Source of the DNA: Dryococelus australis
Taxonomy: Eukaryota; Arthropoda; Insecta; Phasmatodea; Phasmatidae
Direction: 5' to 3'
NCBI GenBank assembly: GCA_029891345.1
Contig: CM057009.1
Location: 286,078,966 to 286,142,965, forward strand
Length of the DNA stretch: 64,000 nt
This document shows positions 25,015-39,850 of the stretch, in pieces. The notes under the pieces are model-generated. The model was not told the DNA's origin. It saw only the letters and a program-made list of their open reading frames with translations, and did not search any database. A program made the position numbers and the translations under genes. The first letter of the stretch is position 1; each line of letters begins with the position of its first letter.

Positions 25015-26560
25015 TTAAGCTGAAGAAGTATATTTATCGCAGAAAGGTGAGACAAGTGCAGACTCATTTCTGCACTGATGTGTGTGTGCCCTGTAGCTGT
25101 TGTCAGTTCCAATGGGGGGAGAGTTTTGATAATATGCTCTGGTTTCTGCCATACAATATTGTTTGTTGACAACTTGAAAGAAGTTCCTGTACCATGTGTG
25201 GAAGAATTTTATCTGCAACTCTTGGTCCAACTCGAACACAGTAACTAACTGATCATATATAATGCCAAGCCACCAATTGTTATTGTACATGAAACACATG
25301 TAATCATTTATCTTTGGTAGAATAGGGGGCAGTTCATTGGTGATGGGCACTATTTTGAAGTCTGTAGATTGGGATATCTGAATTTTAAGACTAAAACTGT
25401 TCACTGGTACGAAACTGTGTAATAATCTTGGTTGCTCAACTGCAATAGACTTTTTCAAGTCAAAGCTAAAGGTTTTTCTCAGCTTCTTCTATGGACTCTT
25501 TAGAAAAGTTTGTTTACAAAAAACATACATTTTTGAGGGGGTTAAATGTGATTGGTTACGGTATGTTGCAGAGATTATTAGTTACCAACTACTTCACAGT
25601 ACCAACTACTCCATCACATGGGCCTTTGCCACTTGTCTGAAACCAGTGTTTTTCATGGTGGCAAAGGTTGATAAAATATTTTCCTATTATATCGTGCTCC
25701 GGAGCCATCAGAAAAGAAAAAGATTGTGTGTGTGCGCGTGCATGCGTGTGTGTATGTGTGTACGTGTGTACGCACCTGCTAATACACAATAATTAGGTCT
25801 AAACTCTCAGCATATTTCAAGAATTCTATTTTGATGCCAGAATTTTTTTTTACTTAAATTCAGAATGTATATGTATAAGTTTGTATAATATAAGTATTTT
25901 TTGGACATTGATTTTGATGCCATCTTTTCTGACAGATACACAGTCTTTCTTGCCAGGCATTGAATGACTCTACTCATCATTTTCATAAAATGTCTTCACT
26001 AATATGGTGGTATCCTCATCCAACTTTCTCCCAACTTGTTAACTCACAATATCTGGTAAAACTCCAGCCTCTTTTTTAGTGTTTGAGTTAACCGAGTTTA
26101 GTACTGGCTAGTTTAATTCTTTCTGAATTTTTGTTACACTCCAGCTTTTAAGAAGTAAGCTGAGAACCCCCACTTTATCTTCAGTAGCTTTTGCAGTTTT
26201 GAATTTTTTATCGAGTTCCTAAATAAGTTTTTCATATTCCACACCTAAACTATAAAAATAGCTTTCCTCCTTTCCCCTTGTAGTGATGTGTCTAAGCTGA
26301 AACACCTTTGCAACTCATCAGATACAGTTGCAGCAATTTTTGACACTTTTTTTTTTTTTTTTATACACTGGTATTCTAGCAATATTGGAGACACACCTAG
26401 TGCTGAAGAAGCTTCATTGACAGCATCTATTAAAACACACACTGGTTCAAACAAATCTTCTTGTAGTTCTGATTTGTCATCTGATAAATTTTTCTGAGGA
26501 TATTGTATATTTTGCAAGTCCTTGCTGCAGTTCTTTCAGATCTGAGGATCGACTGTATGA
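25015..26560 (-). pseudogene. transposon-encoded protein of a type found in insect genomes, broken
   Basis: On the minus strand the N-terminal part (about 26245-26560) contains EASSALGVSPILLEY and KIAATVSDELQRCF. The middle (about 25900-26230) reads DKVGVLSLLLKSWSVTKIQK, then LVKTFYENDE, then MPGKKDCVSVRKDG, with in-frame stops. The C-terminal part (25015-25458) contains YMCFMYNNNWWLGIIYD. I recall the same succession (LGVSP, then SW and an FY..DE..R..PGKKD block, then a WW-G-I/V module) in multi-copy uncharacterised proteins of insect genomes. That is memory, not a search. The part expected between MPGKKD and the WW module is missing, so this copy is internally deleted. The enzymatic mechanism is not evident from the motifs, and I give no function beyond a transposon product. 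Confidence 0.6.
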
Positions 26561-27129
26561 TAGATTGACATACCTATCTCATAGAAATTCATCATGTAAA
26601 AAAAATTCTTATATTTTATTACAAAACTCTAAATAATCTAACTGAAAAAATTATTTAATCATTATTATAAAAACCACTGTCCAACTTGCAAGATATTTGT
26701 TGGTGTATATTACACACACAATTTCTGTCAAATGCCAACTGAAAAGAAACTAGAATACCGCCAGTCACACTCGCTCCAGACTAGAGAATACTCTCCATGC
26801 TGAAAAGTTAGCTATTGTTATCAACAAACTGAGACCTGCTGACTTGATAATACCTGACAATAGATACAAGCCTCAACATGAAAGGCAAGCACTCTGCTGA
26901 TGAGTGTACGTATATGTACTGATGACCATACTTGCTACCACATTTTGAATGTTTATAAACTAGAGATATCATTGTATGCTACTTTGCAAGCATTTTGAAA
27001 GCCAGTCAGGCTACATTTATGCAAAATAAACCAAACTCAGTAAATGATTCTCAATATACAATACCATCTGCATTGATGAAATTTCATTAAATTCTATGTT
27101 TCATAACTTTTTTATCACTTGGAGTTACA

Positions 27130-27739
27130 AAACAAACAATTTTTTTTCATTGAAAGGGTATACAAGTAACTTTATAGTGAAGTCATTTCTAGATTTTTGA
27201 AGTTAGTCGCACATTGAATTTTTTAGCCCTGAAAATTAATTTTTTCCAATATTTCTCATTTTCAGAAATTATTTTATACATTGAAGGATTGAGAAAAACA
27301 AGCAGATTTTTTTGCCATGAAAGGTACCGTAAGGAAAATACTCAAGTTGTTACTAGCAGTCCTTCACTAATTTTTAATGTCTAAATGTGTGGAAAATTGA
27401 TGTTCGTTTGGTCATATTTAAACATCTGTAGCATTATAAAGACTAACAATCTCAAGATATAAATACATAATAAAAAACTTCATGCAATGAACATTCTAAA
27501 AACACCATGTAGAGCTGTATAGCTCTTGTAGAAAAAAGTTATGGCCAATTGAAAAATGCCTCATAATAGTGCTTTTACACTCTGCTTGCAACAAATGATT
27601 GCCTATATCTTGGGAGGATTTGTTTTTTAATCTAAAAATTTGGAGTTTTGCATAGGAAGAGTGGCAGAAAACACTACCCAAGTTTTAAAAAAATTGAAAA
27701 TGGTGAGGCAAAAAAAATGGATTTCACATTGAATGATGC
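27130..27739 (-). repeat. right long inverted-repeat arm
   Basis: Inverse of 24144-24925 with many substitutions and small gaps. The outer end reads GAATGATGC at 27731-27739. Confidence 0.65.
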
Positions 27740-30700
27740 AGACATTAAACTAAAGTATCTCCCAGCCCCATCCACCAGCAATAAAATTAACAGGGCTCTA
27801 GCAGTATAACATTGCCATAACAAAAATAAAGTAAGTTGGAACGGTAACCTACATTGATCATAGCACTTGTTAACACACATTGTTTTCTTCATAAACAGAA
27901 CAGCTGTGGTAGAAGAATACTTTATGGCCATGCTATATTTCTAGACCTGTCAACGTATGAACTTATATGAAATAGAGTTAATGTGCCATACTTCCTTTCA
28001 ACTGTTTTCAGAGTTTTAATTTTTCTACATGATGCAGCATGATAGCTTAACTAAAGATTTATTTCAACATTAAATGACTGTACTAATTGATAACTATTCC
28101 TATTGATTGATTTTTATGTTATATTTGTATGCACATAAGAACTATAAATGAGCCAGTTTTAATTAACTTTCTTCAATGTTCATGTGTTGACTTGGAGTGT
28201 GGTGGTTTAATAGATATTTTATGTGATTGATCTTCCAAGTAGACAAACTTCATTGGATGTTGCATTATTTGCTATCTGGCCACAGCTGTATTGTTTATTA
28301 AGATAACAGTATTCTTCCTTCACTTATGAACATCCTAAAACATTATTTAAATTTTTTGTGTTTATTTTAGTCAGTGGCATTAGTGTATATATGGCTTCCT
28401 TCCCCCTTCTGTAATTTGAAAAGCCCTTAGTTGGCCAAGTGTTATTAATTAAGCATAACTATACAGAAGCATTCTGAACCATATATATGAAAAAAAATTT
28501 AAGCAGGAGAAACCACAGGACCTGCATTTTTTTCCTCTCTATTTCTGGAGACATTACCTTAGATTCCACTCTGTTAGCTTTTGCCCATAAACACTGCAAA
28601 TCATAACTATACCAAGCTGTGCCATAAATCATGTGGATAAACATCCATGATCAATAATATAAATAATATTTAGTATTATTTCTTTCTATTGAGTGCTGTT
28701 ATTGAGCAAAATGCAAATATAATATTGTGATCATTCTTGGACTAATTTATTTAAAGCAATAATCTTCTTTATTCTGAACTTTTTCTTTTTTTATTAAAAC
28801 ACACATTGTTAAACATGTATTTATATGCATGTGTAAATGAAGGAAACAGTTGGAATGGATATGAACGTAACGCATAATCTATGGTATACATACATTGAGC
28901 AGAATTCGCCACTGGTGGTCTGTAACCATGTTTTCATTTTGTTGACGTTGCATAAAGATTGCTTTACTTGTTTGTAGTGTTATGTGCCATGTGTACAGTT
29001 AAGTTTTCTAGGCACATTTTTTTAAAATCAAAAATGTTCATGTATCATGAATATATGCTACAGTTAATTGTAAATGTTGCAAATGTTTAAATTTTTTTGT
29101 ATGTCCTAGCATGTACAGTGTTAGTATGTGTCTTCCAGACTGTAATCCTTATGTTAATTGCTTTAGAATAGAAACTTCCTCTGCTTTTCCACTCAGTTGA
29201 TTTTAATAATACAGAAATTATTTCAGTGTTATCCATATACGCTTATATTTTGAGTACAATTAGAGTTCTGTATATTGTAATATTATTTTGAGTATTTGTG
29301 TTGTTGGTGCTGTTGTTTCCAGCCTATGTTTTTCATGGAATCTGTATTACATATTGGTGGTGCACTGATTAGACAATTATATGTAGTTACAATAAGTTGA
29401 TTACAATTAATGAGACTGTGTATGTGGTCACACATAATTTTAAATTTTGTAAAATTTGTGTATGTACTTTTGGGTAGCTGCAGTAATCAGCTAGAGGATA
29501 TATGGCTATAGAGGCAAATTGTCTCAATAGAAAAATGCCTAGTATCCACATAGTTGTATGTACACCAAAGTATATTGGCATGTTGTCATCACTGTTATAT
29601 AATATTTAGTTTGATGACATTACGTACAATATAGCTTAAACAAACTATATCTTAGTACTGAGGTTCTTGCACATCACCTTGTCATAAAGCTCAATTTTAG
29701 CTTGCAGTTTGATTTTTAAAAATAATCTGTTTTGTAAATGGCTGATCTGTATTTAAATTCTTTTTTTTTAAGGTAGGTTTATTTGTAAGTGATATTTGTG
29801 TTTGCTACTCCCTTTTTGAAGTGTTATAAATAATCTTTACATATTTTTTTCAGGTAGCCTATTATTTTATTTTTAACCTAAATTATTTTATTTTGGCATG
29901 GTACTTTAATGGCTTCAGAACAACAAATATATTACTTGGTGTATCATAAATGTTGAGCTGAAGATAAAAAATGTTTCTAGGGATTATATGAAATCTATAA
30001 AGTGAAAAATGATAAAGCTGAGAATATTTTTCTAGCCAAGTAATTAGCTATTATCAAACAAAAACTGTGTTTTGCATAGAGTTGTGTTGTAACAAATAAA
30101 AAAAACTTCATTGAAATGTCTCATATGATGAAAACGTTTAACTGAAATTCTATAATGCTAAAGAATAAAGCTAGTTATAATAATGAGTATTGTACACCAA
30201 ATAGTAAACTGCTATCATGAGTTTTTTTAGATAACATTTTGGTCTTATGTGACATATTTTAGTGGAAAATGAAATACATTCAGGACATGAGACACGAACT
30301 TGACCAAAATTACACAAATGTGTGACTTAACACACCAAAACAAATACTACGCAACATAGGAAATTGCTTGTGATATATTTTATGCAATTATTTAGACCCT
30401 AGGAACATATTTATTGGTGTAACTTTAAATAGTAGTCAAGTTCTTAGTATTTTTGTACTTGAAACATTACTTATTATTTTAGCATTTTCCTTGTGGAATG
30501 CCAAGTATGTTATGAACTGCATTTTGCTGCTCATAAACGTTTTAATAATAATTAGTCTTGTTTGCTATCACTTCAATGTCATCAGACTTTAAATATCATG
30601 GAGCATTTACAGAAAAAACCAACTTTATATTTCATATATATATTTGAACATATTTTCATAATGTAATATATGGAGAAATTTGCATTCAGTTAACAGAATT

Positions 30701-31639
30701 TCACTTTCTGCCTGATGCAATATTAAATAGATGAACACAGTTTGGGTATACTTCTGTAGTACAGCTAACGTATATTAAAAAAAAAAAGGAAAAAAGTAAT
30801 AAATTGGGTTGCAGGTCATGTTATAATGAACGAGTTTATATCTAGTTCCAATTTATAACTTTATTTGTATTGTGTGGGTGTGCATGTGTGCATGCATGGG
30901 TGCATGCTTGCATGTGTGTGTCATACAATTTTATATTTGATAATACAGTGGATTCTCTATGTACCATTTCTTCCAGAGGACTGCCAAAAATTTACATGTA
31001 GCTATAATTTCAGTAGAGGAGAAACTGACATGTACAACAATAAAATACGCCTTCTAACCGTACTAAATTTCATGATGAGTATAATGAGAGCTGTACATTA
31101 TCTGTGAATAAAGTTTAACTAATAAATACAATAAAAATGAGAATTTTTAAAAAAATCATATTACTCTAAATAATACATTAAAAATGTTTTACACAAGGAA
31201 ACATATATTTTTCAGGGGAAAGTGAGTTGTACAGTGCTTTATCGCAAGATTGTCGCCAATGCATGATATTCGCACCATCATTTTTAAATGCTGAAAAGAG
31301 TAAAAACAAATTGATTGCCTAAAACTTGCGGTTTTGCTCAACCGTTTCCAGCTGCTCTATAATATGTGCCATACGCCAGATCTCCCCAACATATTCCATG
31401 GGAGGATACTCTCATGTCAGCCACCCCCTCCACAAAGCGAGAGGGGATGTCTTTATGTGGTTCATGCTGTGGTGAGTTGCATCCTAAGGTAGCCATGGAT
31501 GACTGAAGTATATCTTCTCCCTTCCTTGAAATCATTTACCCTTATTTTAGATGAGAAGTCATGCACTTTACTGGTGTAAGTGGGAACTTGTGAGGACGCT
31601 ATCAACCTCAAAAGGTTGAACAAGAGAGGAAGGATGTCG
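27740..31639. other. unassigned AT-rich DNA
   Basis: Nearly 4 kb with no gene or transposon end that I recognise. A GT/GCAT alternating tract lies at 30868-30922. Open frames are short and without motifs. It could be distal ASAP 3' UTR or intergenic DNA. Confidence 0.4.
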
Positions 31640-32060
31640 TAGTAGATGCAGTGCTACCATTTCCTTTCTCACCATGCATGTAAGGGGAGGAAGTTATATT
31701 GTGCAAGCCATGACCAGCTATAGTGGAGTGTGATCAAAGATAGCCTATATCCGCCTCTAACTGTCAGGCCAAGAAAAAGAGGATGCGAAGACACAGCACT
31801 AATTGCTAGGCAACCAATTCCCCTCTTGTAATGTGTGTAAGGGAGATAGCAGGCATGGAGCTGAGAGAGATATTATGTGAGGAGACAGCATTTTAGTTAG
31901 ATAATCACTTTTCCTCTCTCAGTCATGAAAGGGGAGGAAGAAAGGTGTACAACTGAGAGAGAGAAGTGAGAGAGGTTGCAAAGATGCCATGCTCTTTGCT
32001 AGGTAAGTGCTTCCCCTCTCATCAGGTGTGTAAGGGGATGAAGCAAGGTTGCGTTTGACT
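31640..32060. repeat. degenerate tandem repeat, unit about 100-150 bp
   Basis: A unit of the form TGCTAGG...TTCCCCTCTC...GTGTGTAAGGGGA(G/T)GAAG recurs near 31655, 31800, 31890 and 31990. The anchors AAGGGGAGGAAG (about 31682), AAGGGAGATAGC (about 31831), AAAGGGGAGGAAG (about 31928) and AAGGGGATGAAGC (about 32031) are 150, 97 and 103 bases apart. A weaker related piece lies near 31438. Non-coding. Confidence 0.55.
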
Positions 32061-32249
32061 GCCTGACTCCCAAACATCTATCAGCCAAACTGGAGAGGAG
32101 AGCACCACACTTAAATCTTTCACACCAAATTAATTAGGTGTTTGCCTAAACAAACAGTTTAAAAACTATTGTTTCATGAAATCTTAAGTGACGGAACCTG
32201 AAGATTTTTCAATTGATGCATTTTTTGATAAACTAAATCCATTAAAATA

Positions 32250-32697
32250 AAAGTTAGTCAAATATAGTACATATTGTATACTTTCTTTATATGAAGTTAT
32301 GTTTAATTCTGTCCAGTATTTCAAATTTTATGACTCGTGTAAGTTTGAAGGACTGGCATTCTGTGTAGCCAGGACATGGTTATATTGTTGAAGTCTTTAT
32401 TTCCGTGTTGTTGAATTGTATATTGAGTATGTTATTATTTCATCACCATGTGTGTGTCTTATAGTTTCTTTGTATGTAGTGATATCAAATTCTGTGTACT
32501 ATTTCAGTTTTTATAACGCTTATTATTTTGAACGACGAGCCTGGGTATTCAGCCATAAATGGTTATATTTTTTTATTATTTATTACTATTGTGTTTATTT
32601 GTTTTGAGGCAAAGTTATTATTTCATCACTATCTGCCTGTCTTATAGTTTCTTTGTATATAATATCATCAGATTCTGTCACATCTTTCATATAGTAA
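32250..32697. repeat. tandem repeat with a unit of about 183 bp
   Basis: GTTATTATTTCATCACCAT (32431) recurs as GTTATTATTTCATCACTAT (32614). TTATAGTTTCTTTGTAT recurs with the same 183-bp offset. A third, more diverged unit begins near 32250 (CTTTCTTTATATGAAGT, AATTCTGTCCAGTATTTCA). The inter-unit segments GACATGGTTATATTGTT and ATAAATGGTTATATTTTT also correspond. Confidence 0.65.
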
Positions 32698-34176
<1,479 letters not shown>

Positions 34177-35579
34177 CAGTAAACTCCCAATTAAACGTGT
34201 TAATTGGGGCCGGAGAAAACACAACTAAGCAAATTTGTATTAAAAAAACCAGGATAATCAAATTCCCACAGTTTTACTATTAATGGAACAGTGATATTGG
34301 CTCTGAAAATCGTGATAAAACAAAGTATATATTATACATTTCAAAGCAAACACAAATCACGCACTGTATGTGCAGGATTTAATGTACACAATACTTTAAC
34401 TTATGTTTATGTTGCACCAAGTGTATGTAATTCACGGCGCATCGAGTATACACATCCAGCGAAGTGCAGGAGACAGGTGCGTGCACGCGCATTGGGTGGG
34501 CGACATAGATAAACGGTGCATAGTTGTATATGTCACTTTCTGAACGTGCATCACACAAGCCTGTCCTTTAGATGGCAGGGTTAGTTGAAAGTTTAGAATG
34601 CAATTAAGACTATAATGGAACTTTAAACGAGGCAACCTTGCATTTAAACAATACAGTACAATCTCTTACTAGGAGCTTATTTTAATTTTGCCGATTTGCA
34701 CACACACACAAAAGTTAGTTTAAAACTTAGCAAATGTTAAGTTTTTTTTTGTAAACATTTGATATGAAAAAATCTAAAAAAACTTAAACCATGCATTTCT
34801 TGAAAAAGTCTTCAATTTTTTTTCCTTGGCACTAGGACGGTTTTTGTTGATAATAAACCATGCTTAAATTTTTTTTTTTTAACTATCCTGCAGTAGTTTA
34901 AAATGTTCTTTTACACTTTGTTGACTTTGAGAAAACAACACTACAAAGTGAACATTGACCCAGGCCGGCGGTCGATAAACTGGCAAGACATGTTGGTTTG
35001 GGCGGGGGTGGGGGGAGGCAGTATCCAAAATTACAAACTCGTTATTTCGTTAAGTTTCATTTCGGATGTTGTCGACAGTTTCTTGTTTAGAACTCACAGC
35101 AACACTTTCTTGTTTTTTAAAACATGCCTATTGTATTTTATGAACAATTATTTGTTTTAAAAAACATTTTATTTATGCATTTGTGCATGTGTTTTGAATG
35201 TGAAAAACAACATGGTGCTTTGCATTTTGTATTTTTGCTAACATCCGCATGATACAAAATACAAAATCGGGTCACGTGATAATTTTATCAACAAAATCTG
35301 CCATTTCAGACACTGCCTCCAGGCGGTCAGATACGCGCTTCACAACGGGCGGTAATGGATGACTGACGCAGGTCTCTGTAACAGACTCACAGTTTAAAGA
35401 GATAAACATCAGCTCACATGGCATAGCGATAGACGTACATGGTACCGCTGCTTGTTAAACGACAAATGTTACAGCATCGCCTTGCCACAGAAGTTACAGT
35501 ATATTTAGATAAAAGTCAAAAGCCGCTCGGATAAGCCGACAACTGGTTAAGCAAAGCACGAATAAACGGGAGTGTACTG
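34177..35579. mobile_element. non-autonomous pogo/Tigger-type element, copy B (inverted relative to copy A)
   Basis: Left end CAGTAAACTCCCAATTAA; right end on the other strand CAGTACACTCCCGTTTATTC, next to TA at 35580. The whole element is the reverse complement of 7029-8481 with substitutions. Shared blocks include GGGGCCGGAGAAAACAC at one end and GCATCGCCTTGCCACAGAAG at the other. Both copies lack a readable transposase. Confidence 0.75.
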
Positions 35580-37789
35580 TATATAGACACACACACAAAC
35601 ATTTTGCAAGCAGTCAAAGTGTGTCGGTTAGGTGGACACCTTGGATGTGTTATGTATTGTCATGGTACAAGTACTTCACCTGCTCATGTCCCTATCTGCA
35701 ACCTGTACTACAACATACTTGGATGGGAGAGCTTTGTAGTCCAGAGTCACGAAAAGAAATAAATAGATTAATAAATAAATAAAGGGTGGTATTAGAACAA
35801 TGGCTACTCACTGTACATGCTAACTCATTAATCCCCGAGCCTCAGGGTCTAGCTTAAGGTTTTGCACCCTACAGGGCAGCAGAGGCCTACTGCAAAACCT
35901 GGAAACCAGATTCAAAGTCTACGATAAATACACTACTCCTAATCAACACCTTAACTTATACTGTGTGTGTGGGGGGGGGGGGGGGGGGTTGTCTCGTAAA
36001 TAATTGCCTGATTTATTGTGTAAGGCTTACCAAAACAAATAAACTCAATTTAAGTCTCATCACTTCCAAAATAGTTATCTAGACAGATCACAATGTTATT
36101 TATTTAACAAACAAAACTCCAAGAATATTCTTCTCAGTCAACAATAAATCAATACTACATCTAAGCCTGAGTGCCATGCTAGGGGAGCCTGCATATGATT
36201 ATCTAAAACACCGTGATTTTCATAATCATCGTAACCCAAAGATCCCTATCTTAATTTTTAATTTAACCAAATTACTATGTTACATGTTTACCATTCCTCA
36301 ACGAACTACATCAGCCCCTCCCTAACCCCGGAATATCCAGGTTTCCGCAGGGTAGGCGGCTAACACCATCACTGGATGGGATCACAGCACAAATCTTACG
36401 TCTGGACCAGTCGTTTTTCAGCTAACTCCCATCGTAATGCTGCACTTCACCGACTCTACATCAATCGAAACCTGGCACGAGGCGGGCCCGAGTCCCTGCC
36501 TAGATGTAATCACACACTCTCCTTGGCACTGATCCACATTCTTTCGCGTCAGGCCATAGACTCTTCCGACCTCATAAAATACGTCCCCAGGCTTACTTGG
36601 CTGTGACAACTGCTGAGACAGCGTGAGCTTCTGTTTATAACTTGGGGTTTGCCACTTTCCCGTTGTGTCTACATTTCACAACAGGACAGCTGCAGACTGC
36701 CGGCAAAAACTGCACATTTTATGGAAGTGGAACGTTGAACCCATTAACAACAACAGTCTTCCGTGAAATGTCAGCGGTGATGCCCTCCTGCTGTAAACTA
36801 CCCAAGTATCACAGCATCCCAGTCGCACCAAAGAAAAATTAAACACAGAGCAGCAATAAATCTGGAAACAAAATTTTTCAAACCCAACAGTATTTTATTA
36901 ACACAAGAAGTCATTATATTCTAGATGTTGAAAACTTGTTTCATTTTATTCCTAAACTTATTTTACTGTGCTTATTAATTTATTTTGCCTTATTTTCTGT
37001 GGGTGCAATTAAGGCATAATTTGCCTTCTCTACCACTAAACCATTGTACACATACATACATTCTATATATAAGCAATAATTAAATTAAAAAGAAAATTAC
37101 ATAAATCAATATGTCTAGCTGTCATGACTAACTGGTAATTTGATTTACACTATGCTACTATTAGAATCCATAATACTAATCTAACTATATATATTCCAAT
37201 AATTGCATGTCATTAATTAACTGGTATAACTGTACAATATTAAGAATGGTATTGTAGTATTCACAAATTGAGATATCAAGAACATGTCATCCTAAAGGCA
37301 GACTTACAATAATAAATATAGGTAATAAACTGACAAATACTAAATTACACAAAATAGTATTTGTACTATTAATCCCTCGAGCTGATACGAAATTATGTTT
37401 ACAAGCTCTATTACTCATAGGTATACATATATATGCATATATAAGATAGAGATGCTATTTACTTACACAGTATAAGAACACGTGAGTGAAATCAGCTGGC
37501 AGTTTTACAGACAAAACAGTATAAAATACAAATTTGAACATATACATTGTATCATTAGTGAAGCTAACAGACTATTTGACATATTATTGACTTATATGTT
37601 GCATTCGTTCATGAATTTACTTAATTTTTCAAAAGGTGATACAAAAATATATTTCACCTATTAAAATTATTTTAGGTAACAGAACAGGAGGAAGAGGGGA
37701 TTAGCTTAAGTGAAGTTTCTTAAAAGCTTTGTATTTTGATTGAGTGAAATAATAAATATATACATAAATTAAGTTAGGTTGTGTGCTCT
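35580..37789. other. unassigned DNA with a GC-richer patch
   Basis: Includes an AATAAATA-type simple tail near 35756-35785, a G18 homopolymer (35971-35988) and a GC-richer patch at about 36300-36840. Open frames in that patch (36376-36606 and 36642-36842 on +, 36418-36609 on -) match nothing I know. The composition shift suggests an old insertion of unknown type. From about 36850 the DNA is AT-rich and featureless down to the LINE end. Confidence 0.4.
35971..35988. repeat. G18 homopolymer
   Basis: Uninterrupted run of 18 G following a short (TG)n stretch. Confidence 0.9.
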
Positions 37790-38640
37790 TCAGAATTTTA
37801 ATTCTAAGGACGTGCTGCAACAAAATAAAAACTGGGCTTTCACGCGTTTCTTGAAAGCATAACTGCTCATTAGGTCTCTCATACTTTTCGGCAACTGGTT
37901 CCATTCTCGCACAGCATTAACAGAGAAAGATTTTGCGAAGAAATTTGTTTTGTGATTAGGTATCACCAGCAGACTATCACCCTTTGAATGAGTATTTAGT
38001 TCATTCGCCACGTACAAAAACGTGAAATGGTCATAGAGGTAGGTTGGAGTCCCAGTGTTGGTTATTTTGTGCAGTGCAACAAGGGTATAAAGAGTGTCTC
38101 AATTTTCTAGTTTGAGTAAAGATTTTTCTGTAAAGAAGTAACTGATGTGGTCTCGTAATTTTAGATTAAAGATTAATTGTACACAGGCATTTTGCATTCA
38201 CTATAATCTTCTAGCTGAGAGCTCAGGTAAATCATTATACGCAATATCGCAATAGTCAAAATTAGGCATTATTGTTTTTATAAGACTACTCTTATTTTTT
38301 TGTGTGAAAAACTTTTGAAGACACCATATGGAGTGAATTGTGAAGTAAACTCTTTTACATATATTTGGACACATGCTCTACCCAATGTAGATATTCATCC
38401 ATGGTTATTCCTAATTTTCTAAAAGTTGAGGAGAGATTTAACCTTGTGTCATCGATCCAAATATCTGGCATGGGAGTGGCTTTGTCTGTCGCAACTAAAG
38501 CAGGAGAACCTACTAATATGCACTCTGTTTTTAATGTATTTAATATCTGTTCATTTTCTAAAGTCCATTTTGAAACCCTTTTAAAGTCTGCAGTTACATT
38601 GTTAAAGTTTTCACTCACGTTACTGAGACTATTGGCAGTA
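37790..38640 (-). pseudogene. non-LTR retrotransposon reverse transcriptase, C-terminal part
   Basis: Read on the minus strand. TANSLSNVSENFNNVTADF, then LNTLKTECILVGSP and FRKLGITMDEYLHWVEHV (38355-38640) form the post-catalytic palm and thumb of a Jockey/CR1-type LINE polymerase. KNKSSLIKTIMPNFDYCD follows. The terminal module has NTHSKGDSLLVIPNHKTNFF and REWNQLPKSMRDL (37790-38017). The frame carries stops between these parts. Its N-terminal continuation lies on the other side of the palindromic element, at 39851-40440. Joining the flanks at the duplicated TA leaves the reading frame continuous through QLYTANS, so the LINE was here first. No endonuclease is present. Confidence 0.85.
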
Positions 38641-38642
38641 TA

Positions 38643-39848
38643 CAGGATGAGTCTGATAGACACCGACAAACACCGGCAGATGATTCCTTAGGAAGATATA
38701 AGACGGAAATGTAAGAACCACGTTTTCTGAACATGGTTATTAAGGGAGCTGCGCGCCCCCAAAAGTCGGATTTTGAAATGCCTTAAGTTGAATATTTTAG
38801 AAACTACTTGCGACAAAGCGACTAATATGCAAATAATGTTTTGTATAATGGAGATTGTTCACCTTGAGAAACGTGGTTGGTAATAGCATCCCCTTGCATT
38901 GGGGAAATGGGGTTTGCAACTCTGTGTTGCCACGAATCATGTTATCAAACAATTCTATGTGATTTATTGCATGAATTTATTAGTCAGCACATCTACATTA
39001 ACAAAAAAGGTCATCTTGTCCGAACACTCTCAGGTGAACCGTTTGCGAGAAATCTGTGGCAACATAATTCAAAACAGAAAGCGAGTGGCCTAACAGGTAG
39101 GCAATCCACGACTCACAGGACATGTTACTATGATGAAAAATGGACAATGTCGGTGGTTTCAGACTAATCCTGATGTTTTACATTTAATTCACAAAATAAA
39201 ATGTGTACATAATACGCAATGAACAATTTATGAATCTACCTCCTTAACTACATGATGTAACACCGATAGCATCCGCTGTAGTTTACACACGCAAAGTGTC
39301 ATGTACATTCGTGAATTTAGGTAATTTATCCTGCCTGTTCAATGAAACCATTGTCTGTCTTTCATCATAGTAACATGTCCCGTGGGGTGGATTGCCTACC
39401 TGCCAGGCCACTTGCTGGTTTGAATGATGTCGCCATTGATTTCTCGCAAACGGTTCACCTGAGTGTGTTCGGACAAGATGACCTTTTTTGTTAAAGTAGA
39501 CGTGCTGATTAATAAATTCATGCAATAAATCGCTTACAGTTTTTGTTAACACGATTCGTGCAAACACAGGGTTGCAGTCCCCATTTCCCCAATGCAAGGG
39601 GATGCTATTACCAACCACGTTTCTCAAGGTGAACAATCTCCATTATACAAAACATTATTTGCATATTAGTCGCTTTGTCGCAAGTAGTTTCTAAAATATT
39701 CAACTTAAGGCATTTCAAAATCTGACTTTTGGGGGCGCGCAGCTCCCTTAATAATCAATTTCAGAAAACGTGGTTCTTACATTCTCATCTTATACTTTCC
39801 TAAGGAATCACCTGCCGGCGTTTGTCAGTGTCTTACAGGCTCATCCTG
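38643..39848. mobile_element. palindromic (foldback-like) element with TA target duplication
   Basis: Two arms of about 500 bp in inverted orientation (38643-39160 and 39348-39848) flank a spacer of about 190 bp. Left start CAGGATGAGTCTGATAGACA; right end on the other strand CAGGATGAGCCTGTAAGACA. Further shared blocks are AGAACCACGTTTTCTGAA, GGGAGCTGCGCGCCCCC and ATAGCATCCCCTTGCATTGG. TA stands at 38641-38642 and 39849-39850. The arms contain similar open frames in opposite orientation (38877-39167 on +, 39283-39636 on -), simply because they are copies; I recognise no domain. The TA duplication fits the IS630/Tc1/mariner group, but the structure is a large hairpin without transposase. Confidence 0.85.
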
Positions 39849-39850
39849 TA

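Larger units (their letters stand above)
24144..27739 (-). mobile_element. DNA transposon with long inverted repeats and a degraded protein
   Basis: The two ends are inverted copies over several hundred bases. Left 24144 onward (GTCATTCTATGACAA, CACCATTTTTAATTTTTC, GGGTAGTGCTTCTTGTC) matches, on the other strand, the right end (ATCATTCAATGTGAA, CACCATTTTCAATTTTTT, GGGTAGTGTTTTCTGCC). The match continues inward through AGATATAGGCAAT, TTGGCCATAACTT, CTGCTAGTAACAACTTGAGT and GGGCTAAAAAA. The interior encodes a broken protein on the minus strand (25015-26560). The arms are far longer than in Tc1 or hAT elements. I could not identify a target duplication or name the superfamily. Confidence 0.75.
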